The position numbers were made by a program, and so were the translations under genes. This document shows positions 6,483 through 15,110 of a DNA stretch of 59,564 nt, piece after piece. The notes under the pieces are model-generated. The model did not search any database and was not told where the DNA came from. It worked only from the letters and a program-made list of their open reading frames with translations. The stretch comes from an uncultured Porphyromonadaceae bacterium (lineage in GTDB: Bacteria > Bacteroidota > Bacteroidia > Bacteroidales > Muribaculaceae), in the NCBI GenBank assembly GCA_945916235.1, contig CAMEGQ010000004.1, positions 1 through 59,564 of the forward strand, written 5' to 3'. How positions within the stretch are numbered: the first letter of the stretch is position 1; each line of letters opens with the position of its first letter.

Positions 6483-8069
6483 ATGATCAAAACCAATCTC
6501 TTTGGCAGGCTTTGCTTATGCGGCATAGCTCTGCTCGGTTTCGCGGCATGTTCTGACGACGAAACTACTTGGGCTGATGTGGACGGCGCCGCGCCTGCAA
6601 TGGCACTGGAAGCCACACATCTGAGAACTGAAAAGGGCAACCAGGTGACATTCAAGGGCGAATTAGCCGATAAAGACGGTATCGCATCGATACATCTTTA
6701 TTGCCCGGGACTGTATCTGGACAAGACCATCGACCTTATCTCCATCTACGGAGAGCCGAAGAAGACTTACTCGCTCGACTACACCCATCAGGTGAATAAG
6801 GCGCTCGAGGAAGACTCGCGACATACGGTCGAAATTACTGTGACCGACGTCGGCGGACGCACCACTACTTCCGAGGTGCTCGTGACGCTCGACGCTGACC
6901 TTCAGGCACCTATCTTCACGACCCGTCCGGCGGATGAAGTGACGGTGCTGATCAAGGATCCCACGGTGCTAAAAGTGAAATTCTCTGTCGAAGACAATAA
7001 AAAGCTCGAATCGGTGCGCATACAGATGCCGGCCTTAGATATCGACGAGACCATCACCACCTTCGATGATCCCAAATCATTCTCCTACAATCGTGTGATT
7101 GAAATCTCGGAGGATGAAGAGACGTATGAGCTCACCGTAACCGCTACCGACGGCGAAGAAGGCCACGAAGCAACGTTCACGACACTCTACGATGTGACGG
7201 AACTTCCTGACTTTGACAAGGTATACCTGGCTGATGTAACCGATCCTAAACTGCTTAACAGCGATGTGTTCGGTGTGCCTATCCTCGTGGATCATGTAGG
7301 TTCCTACGAATATCAGGCCCGCTACTATAATGCGACCGCCGGTACGCAGGTATGCTTCATCCCGCAGAACACTGACTTCAGCCCCATCTGCTTCGCTCCC
7401 GACAAGGAAGATCCGACCAAACTCGGCGATGACCTCGAAGATGAGAACCGCTTCGTGCTGGATCAGGCAGGAGTCTACTATCTGTTCAAATTCAACACTC
7501 TGACCCGCGAATACTCCATCGAGACCTATCCCGTGAGCGAGGCTGTCGACCCGATCATGCACATGCATTACGGGGGCAACGACCTCAATACATGGATGGA
7601 CTGGGAGATTGCCGACCCCTGGTGGCAGCCCTTCTATATCGGCCCGGGCGGATCACCCTCCGGAGTGACCAGAATGGAGCAGGATAAGAACAATCCTCAC
7701 CTGTATGTACTGGATTACTGGGAACTTACCGCAGGTCAGGAACTCTCGTTCATCATCTCCAACTGGCATTCCCACGGCTGGTGGGGCTACACCGAATGGC
7801 GTACCGATGACCAGAATGAGTGCAACACGGCCGTATATATCGGTAACTACTTCCTTGACAACCAGCACTTCACCAACAACAAGGACTATTTCGACTGGAA
7901 ATATTCCGATGTTCCCGGATTCGACGCCATGAAATGGCGAAATTCAGACGACTACCGCAAGCAGTTCGTACAGGATATATGGTTCAAGCCTGAAGTGAAG
8001 AAATCGGGCATCTACCGTCTGGAGCTCGATGTCCATACTGAGCGTGCAAAACTCGTGTTCGTGAAATAA
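6483..8069 (+). CDS. SusE/F-like surface glycan-binding lipoprotein
   Basis: A 528-residue lipoprotein: signal peptide with lipobox LLGFAAC (Cys23) followed by SDDE, the acidic pattern associated in Bacteroidetes with export to the cell surface. Two Ig/PKD-like beta domains follow (about 38-138 and 142-240), then an aromatic-rich C-terminal half with WMDWE, DPWWQPF and HSHGWWGYTEW, typical of glycan-binding surfaces. No catalytic motif is seen. It is first in an operon with susC (24-base gap) and susD, an uncommon order since susC and susD usually lead. The expected role is capturing a polysaccharide for the SusCD transporter. The substrate cannot be told. Confidence 0.85.
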   Translation: MIKTNLFGRLCLCGIALLGFAACSDDETTWADVDGAAPAMALEATHLRTEKGNQVTFKGELADKDGIASIHLYCPGLYLDKTIDLISIYGEPKKTYSLDYTHQVNKALEEDSRHTVEITVTDVGGRTTTSEVLVTLDADLQAPIFTTRPADEVTVLIKDPTVLKVKFSVEDNKKLESVRIQMPALDIDETITTFDDPKSFSYNRVIEISEDEETYELTVTATDGEEGHEATFTTLYDVTELPDFDKVYLADVTDPKLLNSDVFGVPILVDHVGSYEYQARYYNATAGTQVCFIPQNTDFSPICFAPDKEDPTKLGDDLEDENRFVLDQAGVYYLFKFNTLTREYSIETYPVSEAVDPIMHMHYGGNDLNTWMDWEIADPWWQPFYIGPGGSPSGVTRMEQDKNNPHLYVLDYWELTAGQELSFIISNWHSHGWWGYTEWRTDDQNECNTAVYIGNYFLDNQHFTNNKDYFDWKYSDVPGFDAMKWRNSDDYRKQFVQDIWFKPEVKKSGIYRLELDVHTERAKLVFVK

Positions 8070-8093
8070 CCCCATCATTCAAAAGCACATAAT

Positions 8094-11000
8094 ATGAAAA
8101 ATATATTTCTGCTGATTGCGGCATTGTTCGCATCCGTCAGCGCATATGCTCTCGACGTGAAGGGTACAGTCACGTCGGAAGCCGACAACGAACCCCTCAT
8201 CGGGGTCACCGTCGCCGTGAAGGGCACCTCAAAAGCGGTGAGCACCGACATCGACGGTAATTATACGATTCAGGCCGACAAGGGCCAGACCCTTCAGTTC
8301 ACATACGTGGGTATGACTCCGACCACAGTCACCGTCAACTCCGACCGTATCGACGTGGTGATGAAGGAGAATGCCAACGTACTTGACGAAGTGGTTGTGG
8401 TAGGTTACGGCGCCGTAAAGAAGAGCGACCTTACCAGCTCCATCTCCACTGTGAAAGGCGATGAGATCACCGAGATGACTACCGGTAACGCCATGGACGC
8501 CCTTCAGGGTAAAGTCAACGGTGTGCAGATCGCATCGGGCGGCGGCCCGGGCGTACAGCCTAAGGTAATCATCCGCGGTGTGACCACGGTCAATGGTTCG
8601 GATCCTCTTTACGTGGTTGACGGCATGCCCGTCGGCACCAGCATCAACTTCCTCAACCCCTCGGACATCGAGTCGATGGAAGTGCTGAAAGATGCCTCTG
8701 CAGCCGCTATCTACGGTACGCGCGGTTCGAACGGTGTGATCCTCATCACCACCAAGAAAGGCTCCGCAGGCAAGATCAACGTCAGCTTCTCGGCTTCGGT
8801 AGGTTTCCAGACCCTGAAGAAACCCGACATGGCTGGAGCTGAAGAATATGAGAAAGTGTTCAAGGCCCGTTACACCAACGATGGCCGCACGGCACCATGG
8901 AACTCGCCCAAAAGCGGCTACACCGACGCTGAAGGGACCGACTGGTGGGATGAGGTGGTCAACAAGACCGCTCTGATTCAGAACTATCAGCTCGGCATCT
9001 CGGGCGGTACGGAGAAATACAGTTTCGCCGCATCGGTGGGCTATTTCCGCAATAACTCGCAGTATGATGTGGGCTATTGGGACAAACTGACCGTCAACCT
9101 GAACACAGAATACAAATTCTCGAAATATGTGCAGGCCGGTCTGCAGATCGCACCGCGTACGGAATCATGGGAAAACACCCCCAACCAACTTGGCTCGGCC
9201 ATGGGTATGGATCCCACCACTCCCGTCTACAAACCCGAATCGGAGTGGGGCGAAAACAAGTACAACATTTATCAGCGTTCGTACAACAACCAGGTATGGA
9301 ATCCCGTGGCATCGCTTAACCGCCCCGCCGGTCACAGCCGCAACTACGGTGTGCTCCTGAACCCTTACATTCAGATTACTCCTATCGAGGGTCTGACCCT
9401 CCGCTCGCAGTTTGGCGTCAATGCAGTTGTGACCCGTGCTGACGGCTATTCGCCCGTCTTCTCGCTCGATGCTCTGGAGCAGTCGACGGTAAGCTCGGTC
9501 AACCGCCGCATGTATGAGAATGTCGACTGGAACTCGACCAATACCATCAATTATATCCACACCTTCGCCAAGAAGCACAACCTGAACGTGATGGCCGGTT
9601 TCACCGCCGAGCGTTTCGGATACTGGAATGTGGAGGCTAAGCGCGAAGGCATCCCCTCGGATGAGGAGACGCTGCGCGAGGTCAACGCCGGTACCGGCGC
9701 ACAGTTCGGCTGGGGCGACACCAGCTATAATACTCTGGTATCGTATCTGGGCCGTGTGATGTACAACTTTGACAACCGCTACTATCTGACGGCCAGCGTC
9801 CGTGTCGACGGTTCATCGCGCTTCGCCAAGGGTAACAAATATGCCACCTTCCCCGCTGTGTCGGGAGCCTGGCGCATCTCGGAAGAGCCGTTTATGAAAG
9901 ATGTGGAATGGCTCGACAACCTGAAGATCCGTGCCGGCTGGGGTAAAGTTGGTAACCAGGCTATATCGAACTCCAAATATATGACGCTTGTCGGTTCAAA
10001 CAACTACGTGTTCGGCCAGACTCCGGTGCGTGTGCCGGGTAACGTGATTACCAATGTGGGTAACACCGATCTGAAATGGGAGACCGTGGAGGACTACAAC
10101 GTCGGTATCGACCTGACTATGCTCAACTCCCGACTGACTGTCACCGCCGATTTCTACCGCAAGAAATCACACGACATGCTCAATGAGAAGGAGAACTACA
10201 TGTGGATGGGTTATCCCTCATGGCTGTCGAAAGTCTGGATGAATATCGGCTCGATGCAGGCAACAGGCTGGGAAGTGGGAGTGAACTGGCGCGATCGCGC
10301 AGGCGAATTCCGCTATGAAGTGGGAGTGAACCTCTCGGGCGTACGCAACAAGGCTGTCAAACTCACCGGCGACGGCCCGATCGACCGCGACTACTCACGC
10401 TCGGAGGACGGCGAACTTATCGGCCGCTTCTTCGGCTACAAGACTGACGGCCTGTTCCAGAACTGGACTGAAGTCTATGCCCATACCGACGAGCACGGCA
10501 ATCTGATTCAGCCCAACGCTCAGCCCGGCGATATCCGTTATGTGGACAGCAACGGCAACGGCACCATCGACGAAGGCGACCGCGACTACATCGGTAATCC
10601 CTATCCCGACCTGATGCTCGGTCTGAATCTTGGCCTCTACTGGCGTAACTGGGACCTCACGGCCAATTTCTACGGCTCGTTCGGCAATGATATCTACAAC
10701 ACCACGCGCAGCCGTTACAGCGGAGTGGCAGGTGAGAATATATTTGCCGGTACATTCGATAAATGCTGGCACGGCGAAGGAACCACCAACGAGTTCCCGC
10801 GTCTGAGCGCCAACGACAGCAACCTCAACTATTCGCGCAAGAGCGACTGGTATGTGGAAGACGGCTCCTATTTCCGCTGCAAACTCCTCCAGATCGGCTA
10901 CACACTGCCGAAACCTCTGGTGGGCGGCACAGAGCTCCGCTTCTCATTCTCCTGCCAGAATCTCTTCACCATCACCAGCTATTCAGGCATGGATCCCGAA

Positions 11001-11099
11001 CGCCCCATGCTCGACGGCAATGTGCTTCAGACAGGTGTGGACAATATAGCTTATCCCAACCCGCGCACATTCCTCTTTGGTGTTAACTTTAACTTTTAA
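8094..11099 (+). CDS. susC: SusC/RagA-type TonB-dependent outer-membrane transporter
   Basis: A 1001-residue TonB-linked barrel: signal peptide (about 1-19), a carboxypeptidase-like regulatory domain (DVKGTVTSEADNEPLIGVTV onward, about 21-110), the TonB box region NVLDEVVVVGYG (about 115-126), a plug with the SusC signature DPLYVVDGMPVG and DIESMEVLKDASAAAIYGTRGSNGVI (about 180-220), then a 22-strand barrel ending in the aromatic LFGVNFNF. It lacks an STN anti-sigma-signalling domain. It imports oligosaccharides captured by the flanking lipoproteins, powered by TonB-ExbBD. It sits between the glycan-binding lipoprotein gene and susD (21-base gap). 'susC' is a family label, not a claim of starch specificity. 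Confidence 0.96.
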   Translation: MKNIFLLIAALFASVSAYALDVKGTVTSEADNEPLIGVTVAVKGTSKAVSTDIDGNYTIQADKGQTLQFTYVGMTPTTVTVNSDRIDVVMKENANVLDEVVVVGYGAVKKSDLTSSISTVKGDEITEMTTGNAMDALQGKVNGVQIASGGGPGVQPKVIIRGVTTVNGSDPLYVVDGMPVGTSINFLNPSDIESMEVLKDASAAAIYGTRGSNGVILITTKKGSAGKINVSFSASVGFQTLKKPDMAGAEEYEKVFKARYTNDGRTAPWNSPKSGYTDAEGTDWWDEVVNKTALIQNYQLGISGGTEKYSFAASVGYFRNNSQYDVGYWDKLTVNLNTEYKFSKYVQAGLQIAPRTESWENTPNQLGSAMGMDPTTPVYKPESEWGENKYNIYQRSYNNQVWNPVASLNRPAGHSRNYGVLLNPYIQITPIEGLTLRSQFGVNAVVTRADGYSPVFSLDALEQSTVSSVNRRMYENVDWNSTNTINYIHTFAKKHNLNVMAGFTAERFGYWNVEAKREGIPSDEETLREVNAGTGAQFGWGDTSYNTLVSYLGRVMYNFDNRYYLTASVRVDGSSRFAKGNKYATFPAVSGAWRISEEPFMKDVEWLDNLKIRAGWGKVGNQAISNSKYMTLVGSNNYVFGQTPVRVPGNVITNVGNTDLKWETVEDYNVGIDLTMLNSRLTVTADFYRKKSHDMLNEKENYMWMGYPSWLSKVWMNIGSMQATGWEVGVNWRDRAGEFRYEVGVNLSGVRNKAVKLTGDGPIDRDYSRSEDGELIGRFFGYKTDGLFQNWTEVYAHTDEHGNLIQPNAQPGDIRYVDSNGNGTIDEGDRDYIGNPYPDLMLGLNLGLYWRNWDLTANFYGSFGNDIYNTTRSRYSGVAGENIFAGTFDKCWHGEGTTNEFPRLSANDSNLNYSRKSDWYVEDGSYFRCKLLQIGYTLPKPLVGGTELRFSFSCQNLFTITSYSGMDPERPMLDGNVLQTGVDNIAYPNPRTFLFGVNFNF

Positions 11100-11120
11100 T
11101 CCGTAAAACCGATAAGTCCG

Positions 11121-12752
11121 ATGAAAAAATATATTATAATGGCGTCGATCGCCATAGCTGCATCGCTTTCGTCGTGCAACGACTTCCTCGACGAACCGGC
11201 ACGCGGTGAGCAGAACCTCGATAATTTCTTTTCGACTCAGGAGGCTTGTGAGAACTATGTGACCGGTTGCTACGGCGGAATCGTGCAAGACGACTGGTGG
11301 CAGGTGTACAACCCCTGGCTTGAGATGGAAATGTGTACCGAAAATGCCTGGATGGGCAACTGTACGCAGTCGCAGGACGACTTCCGCTCGCTGGTGGCCT
11401 ATATGCCCAACGGTCAGGACAACGGCCCGTCAAGCAACTTCTATCAGTATCGCTATAAAGCCATCTTCAATACGAATATCGCGATAAAATATATCAGCGA
11501 GGCCAACATCCCCATGAGCGATGAAATCCGCAACCGCCTTGTGGCTGAGGCCCGTTTCCTTCGCGGATATTACTATTTCGAACTGGTGAAGGTGTATGGC
11601 GGTGTGCCTCTGGTGACCAAACTCCTCACTCCCGGTGAGGCTGAGGGACAAGGCCGTGCTACCATTGAGGAAACCTACAACTTTATTGCCAACGATTTCC
11701 GCTTTGCTATCAAGCATCTTCCACAGAAGAGTGCCCAAAGCGAAAGCGAGATGGGCCGCGCTACCCGCGGCGCCGCTCTGGGTCTCTATGGCAAGGCACT
11801 GGTTTACCAGGGTAAATGGAAACAGGCAGCCGATACTCTGGGGCTGCTCGTGGAAGAAGGTGAATATGACCTGAATCCGGACTACGGCGACAACTTCAAT
11901 CCGGAATATAAGAACGGTATGGAGTCGGTGTTTGAGGTTCAGCATATGTACAATGAAAACTACAACCTCGGTTGTCCGCTTGGCGTAATCGCAGGCAACC
12001 GTGGCGCAGGCGACCAGGACGGCTGGGCATGGGGTATCCCGACAGCCTACCTCGAGCATCAGTTTAAACTTGAAGGTGACAACGTACGCCTCCGCTGGAC
12101 CATCATCAAAAACGGCGATAAAGAGATTGCAGGCGAAGATGATTTCGCAGCCATTGTTGAAAAACAGGGCGACAAGAATGAGGACGGCTCCTATTATATC
12201 TCCAATACCGATCTGAAGTCGCCGCGTATCTTCCGCAAATACTACGTGCCACTGAAAGACCGTGGCGTGAAGTTCGACCAGACCCACTGCCCGAACAACT
12301 GGCCTATCCTTCGCTACTCCGATGTGCTTCTGCTCTATGCCGAGGCTCTCAACGAGCTTGGTCTGGATGCTCAGGCAGCTCCGCTTGTAAGCAAGGTGCG
12401 TGAGCGTGTAGGGCTGGGCGAAGTAGACCATCTTACAGGCGACGAATTGCGTCAGGCTATCCGTAAGGAGCGCAACCTTGAGCTCGCAGGCGAATTCCAC
12501 CATCTGTTTGACATCCGCCGCTGGATCGATACAAACGGCAAGCCTGTGGTGGCCAACCTGATGGGCCCCGACGGTAAGTTCGTGAAATGGAATACCAACG
12601 AAGAGACCGCCGATCCCGACGAATTTGCAAACCAGCGCGAGCAGAGCGACGAAGGTATCAACTTCGACATCAATCGCGACATGCTCTGGCCTATACCTCT
12701 TATTGAGATAGAGCGCTCGCACGGCGCTATCGTCCAGAACCCCGGATGGTAA
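11121..12752 (+). CDS. susD: SusD/RagB-type nutrient-binding lipoprotein
   Basis: A 543-residue SusD-family lipoprotein: lipobox SLSSC (Cys19) followed by NDFLDEPARGE, a helical TPR-like scaffold with the usual EARFLRGYYYFELVKVYGGVPLVT segment (about 140-165), and the C-terminal SusD motif NNWPILRYSDVLLLYAEALNELG (about 394-416), then RKERNLELAGEFHHLFDIRRW. It forms the lid on the SusC barrel and binds the glycan. It is last in the operon and is followed by a hairpin terminator. No polysaccharide hydrolase, sulfatase, sensor or sigma/anti-sigma pair adjoins the locus, so the uptake unit has no enzymes of its own in this window. Confidence 0.95.
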   Translation: MKKYIIMASIAIAASLSSCNDFLDEPARGEQNLDNFFSTQEACENYVTGCYGGIVQDDWWQVYNPWLEMEMCTENAWMGNCTQSQDDFRSLVAYMPNGQDNGPSSNFYQYRYKAIFNTNIAIKYISEANIPMSDEIRNRLVAEARFLRGYYYFELVKVYGGVPLVTKLLTPGEAEGQGRATIEETYNFIANDFRFAIKHLPQKSAQSESEMGRATRGAALGLYGKALVYQGKWKQAADTLGLLVEEGEYDLNPDYGDNFNPEYKNGMESVFEVQHMYNENYNLGCPLGVIAGNRGAGDQDGWAWGIPTAYLEHQFKLEGDNVRLRWTIIKNGDKEIAGEDDFAAIVEKQGDKNEDGSYYISNTDLKSPRIFRKYYVPLKDRGVKFDQTHCPNNWPILRYSDVLLLYAEALNELGLDAQAAPLVSKVRERVGLGEVDHLTGDELRQAIRKERNLELAGEFHHLFDIRRWIDTNGKPVVANLMGPDGKFVKWNTNEETADPDEFANQREQSDEGINFDINRDMLWPIPLIEIERSHGAIVQNPGW

Positions 12753-12775
12753 TTCGTTGATTCACCGCATAAACG

Positions 12776-12805
12776 AAGCCCTCGACCAAATCGGCCGGGG
12801 GCTTT
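12776..12805 (+). terminator. Terminator after susD
   Basis: AAGCCC (from 12776) pairs with GGGCTT (ending 12804) around an internal region that also pairs partly (ACC/GGC). The T-run is weak (TTTGCTTATG). It lies 23 bases after the susD stop. Confidence 0.6.
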
Positions 12806-12819
12806 GCTTATGAGGGGTA

Positions 12820-12891
12820 ATAAGATCGGATAAATCGAATAATTAGGATAACTCGAAAAATTCGAATAATTCGTATAAATCGTATAAGGAG
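12820..12891. repeat. Degenerate 9-bp tandem array between convergent genes
   Basis: From 12830 the sequence divides into ATAAATCGA, ATAATTAGG, ATAACTCGA, AAAATTCGA, ATAATTCGT, ATAAATCGT and a partial ATAAGGAG, with a 10-bp variant before it. The consensus is near ATAAWTCGW. The array fills the space between the susD terminator and the pdxA stop. Function is unknown; it could be a small minisatellite or transcription-insulating AT-rich DNA. Confidence 0.7.
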
Positions 12892-12897
12892 TTGGGA

Positions 12898-14034
12898 TCA
12901 ATTGTCGCGGGAGCGGTCGTGGTAGAGTTTGGGGAGGGGCGATGAGGTCATCTCATCGTGGTTGGCGCGCGAGCGATAGATGTCGAGGGCGGCGTAGAGA
13001 GCCTGCCGCATGGAGTCGGGCGAGGCAATCCCTTTGCCGGCGATATCGGCGGCTGTGCCGTGGTCGGGCGAGGTGCGCACAAATTCCAGTCCGGCGGTGA
13101 AGTTAACTCCTGCATTCATGGCAAGAGCTTTGAAAGGCGCCAGCCCCTGATCGTGGTACATGGCCAGTATGCCGTCGAATTTCTTATACAGCCCGTTGCC
13201 GAAGAAACCGTCGGCTGCATAAGGCCCGAAGGCATGGATACCCGCCTCGCGGGCCTGCTCGATGGCCGGGATGATCACTTGCTGCTCCTCGCTGCCGAGC
13301 AATCCCTCCTCGCCCGCGTGGGGATTGAGCGCCAGCACGGCGATGCGCGGCTTCACTATTGAGAAATCTTTAGTAAGTGAGAGATTGAAAGCCTGCAGCT
13401 TATCGAGTATGAGGTCGATGGTCAGGGCTTCGGAGAGTTTGGTGACGGGCAGATGGGTGGTGGCAAGGGCTACGCGCATCGTGTCGGAGAAGAGGATCAT
13501 CAGCGGCTTGGCGCCTTCGATTTCCGACGAGGCGGCGAGATATTCGGTGTGGCCGGGGAATCGGAATGTGTCGCTCTGCATGGAGTGCTTGTTGATGGGA
13601 GCTGTCACCAGCACATCTATCACTCCGCTTTTGAGGTCGGTCACTGCTGCTTCGAGAGCGGCGAGGGCAGCCTGTCCGGCTTCGGGCGATTCCTGGCCGG
13701 GGTTGACCTGAGCGTCTTTGTCGATTACATTGACGATGCTGACGGCGTCGGTGCGCGCCTGAGAGGCATCGGCCACCTGTACCCACTGCGGCCCGGTAAG
13801 CTCCAGACCCTTGCGGTAGAATTGCGCGATTTTAGCGCTTCCGTAGACTATAGGTATGCAAAGTTCGAGCATGCGCTGGTCGTCGAGCATTTTGAGGATT
13901 ACCTCATAGCCGACGCCATTGTAGTCGCCGTGGGTGATACCCACGCGCAGTCGCCCTTCGGGCAGGCGGAGCTGCTCTTTCCCTTCGCGGCCGTTTTCGC
14001 GACCTTCATTATGATTATTTTCGTTCCCTTTCAT
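12898..14034 (-). CDS. pdxA: 4-hydroxythreonine-4-phosphate dehydrogenase
   Basis: PdxA oxidises 4-phosphohydroxy-L-threonine with NAD in the DXP-dependent pyridoxal-phosphate pathway. The 378-residue protein has an N-terminal hydrophilic extension (about 28 residues, rich in Asn, Glu and Gly), then RVGITHGDYNGVGYEVI, VTAPINKHSMQ, FPGHTEYLA with metal-ligand His, LNPHAGEEGLLGSEE and AMYHDQGLAPFKAL, all PdxA signatures including the three metal-binding His. A downstream start near LRVGIT would give the usual length, but the upstream ATG is close to a -7 box at 14067-14060. It converges on the susD operon across the 9-bp array. No other vitamin B6 gene adjoins it. Confidence 0.95.
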   Translation of the reverse strand: MKGNENNHNEGRENGREGKEQLRLPEGRLRVGITHGDYNGVGYEVILKMLDDQRMLELCIPIVYGSAKIAQFYRKGLELTGPQWVQVADASQARTDAVSIVNVIDKDAQVNPGQESPEAGQAALAALEAAVTDLKSGVIDVLVTAPINKHSMQSDTFRFPGHTEYLAASSEIEGAKPLMILFSDTMRVALATTHLPVTKLSEALTIDLILDKLQAFNLSLTKDFSIVKPRIAVLALNPHAGEEGLLGSEEQQVIIPAIEQAREAGIHAFGPYAADGFFGNGLYKKFDGILAMYHDQGLAPFKALAMNAGVNFTAGLEFVRTSPDHGTAADIAGKGIASPDSMRQALYAALDIYRSRANHDEMTSSPLPKLYHDRSRDN

Positions 14035-14059
14035 AGGTCAGTATTCATTAATTTGAGTT

Positions 14060-14067
14060 CAAATTTA
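14060..14067 (-). promoter_or_regulatory. -7 box for pdxA
   Basis: The minus strand reads TAAATTTG, 26 bases upstream of the pdxA ATG. No good -33 element is seen. Confidence 0.5.
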
Positions 14068-14094
14068 CAAAAATATCTCCAATATCCGAAAAAA

Positions 14095-14127
14095 CGAATC
14101 CCTGCGCCGCGCGGGCGCAAGGATTCG
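14095..14127 (-). terminator. Rho-independent terminator after the OmpA-like gene
   Basis: CGAATCCCTGCGCC (14095-14108) pairs with GGGCGCAAGGATTCG (14113-14127) around a GC-rich loop. On the minus strand it is followed by TTTTTT, so it ends transcripts from the gene at 15052-14180. Confidence 0.85.
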
Positions 14128-14179
14128 TCGGATAGTTTCCTATGAGTAAATCAGCCAGATGGATTGCCTTCGCCGGCGC

Positions 14180-15052
14180 TTAATTGGCTGAGGGGGAATC
14201 GGTTTTGGGCGCTTTGCCGATGAGGTCCATAAATTGGTCGAGCTTCGGAGTGATGATAATCTCCGTGCGGCGGTTGCGCTGACGGCCCACTGCAGTCTCG
14301 TTGTCGGCAATCGGGTTGTACTCGCCCCGGCCGCCGGCGGTGAGGCGCGTAGGATCTACGCCGAATTTATCCTGCAGCAGCTGGACGATCGAGGATGCGC
14401 GGAGCACGGAGAGGTCCCAGTTGTTGCGGATGTTGGGCCGGCTGATGGGCACGGGGTCGGTATTGCCCTCGACCAGCACATCGTAGTCGCTGTAGTCTTT
14501 CAGGATTTTTGCAATCTTGCCGAGGGTCTGCATGGCGCGGTCGTTGACTTCGTAGCTGCCCGACTTGAACAGCATATTGTCGGCCAGCGAGATGTAAACC
14601 ACACCTTTCAGCACCTTGACGTTCACCTCGTCCGTTTCGACGGGAGTGAGTGAGCGCGTCAGGTTGGTGGCCAGAAGCAGATTGAGCGAGTCGCTGCGGT
14701 TTTTGGCCTGCACGAGTTCGCGGATATACTTGTTGGAAGCATTGATCTGGTCGACAAGTTTGGAGATGTTGACGTTGCCCTGAGTGTTCTGGTTGATACT
14801 GTTGTCGAGAGTCTTCTGCAGGGCGGCATAGTTGGCCTTGAGCTCGGCATTGTTCTTCTGTGCCTGAGCGAGCAGGGCCTGAATGGTCTGTCCGTCGCTC
14901 TGCGATTTGGCCAGCGAACCCTGAACGTCGTTGTAGCGCTGCTCGAGAGCGGCGTTGTCGGCCTGAAGCTTATGATATTTCTTTGAGCTGACGCACGACG
15001 AGGCCGCTATGGCCAGGAGGCTTAATGTGAGGAGTTTAACTGTTGCTTTCAT
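14180..15052 (-). CDS. OmpA-family peptidoglycan-binding lipoprotein
   Basis: A 290-residue lipoprotein: signal peptide with lipobox AIAASSC, a coiled coil (about 28-130, heptads such as LQADNAALEQRYNDV and ELKANYAALQKTLD) and an OmpA/MotB C-terminal domain (about 150-275). The domain shows the TD-near VEGNTDPVPI, NWDLSVLRASSIVQLL and GRGEYNPI...GRQRNRRTEI motifs that bind diaminopimelate in peptidoglycan. It probably tethers the outer membrane to the wall at a distance set by the coiled coil. It lies 58 bases downstream of the mechanosensitive channel gene on the same strand and ends at a strong terminator. Confidence 0.9.
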   Translation of the reverse strand: MKATVKLLTLSLLAIAASSCVSSKKYHKLQADNAALEQRYNDVQGSLAKSQSDGQTIQALLAQAQKNNAELKANYAALQKTLDNSINQNTQGNVNISKLVDQINASNKYIRELVQAKNRSDSLNLLLATNLTRSLTPVETDEVNVKVLKGVVYISLADNMLFKSGSYEVNDRAMQTLGKIAKILKDYSDYDVLVEGNTDPVPISRPNIRNNWDLSVLRASSIVQLLQDKFGVDPTRLTAGGRGEYNPIADNETAVGRQRNRRTEIIITPKLDQFMDLIGKAPKTDSPSAN

Positions 15053-15110
15053 AGTGTTTTATAGTCGTTGTTGCGATATGCGGATGAAGTCCGGGCGATG
15101 CCGGACGGGT

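Noticed and set aside
11430-12722. 430-codon minus-strand frame opposite susD
   Set aside because: Antisense to a clear SusD protein with lipobox and family motifs; no independent start signal.
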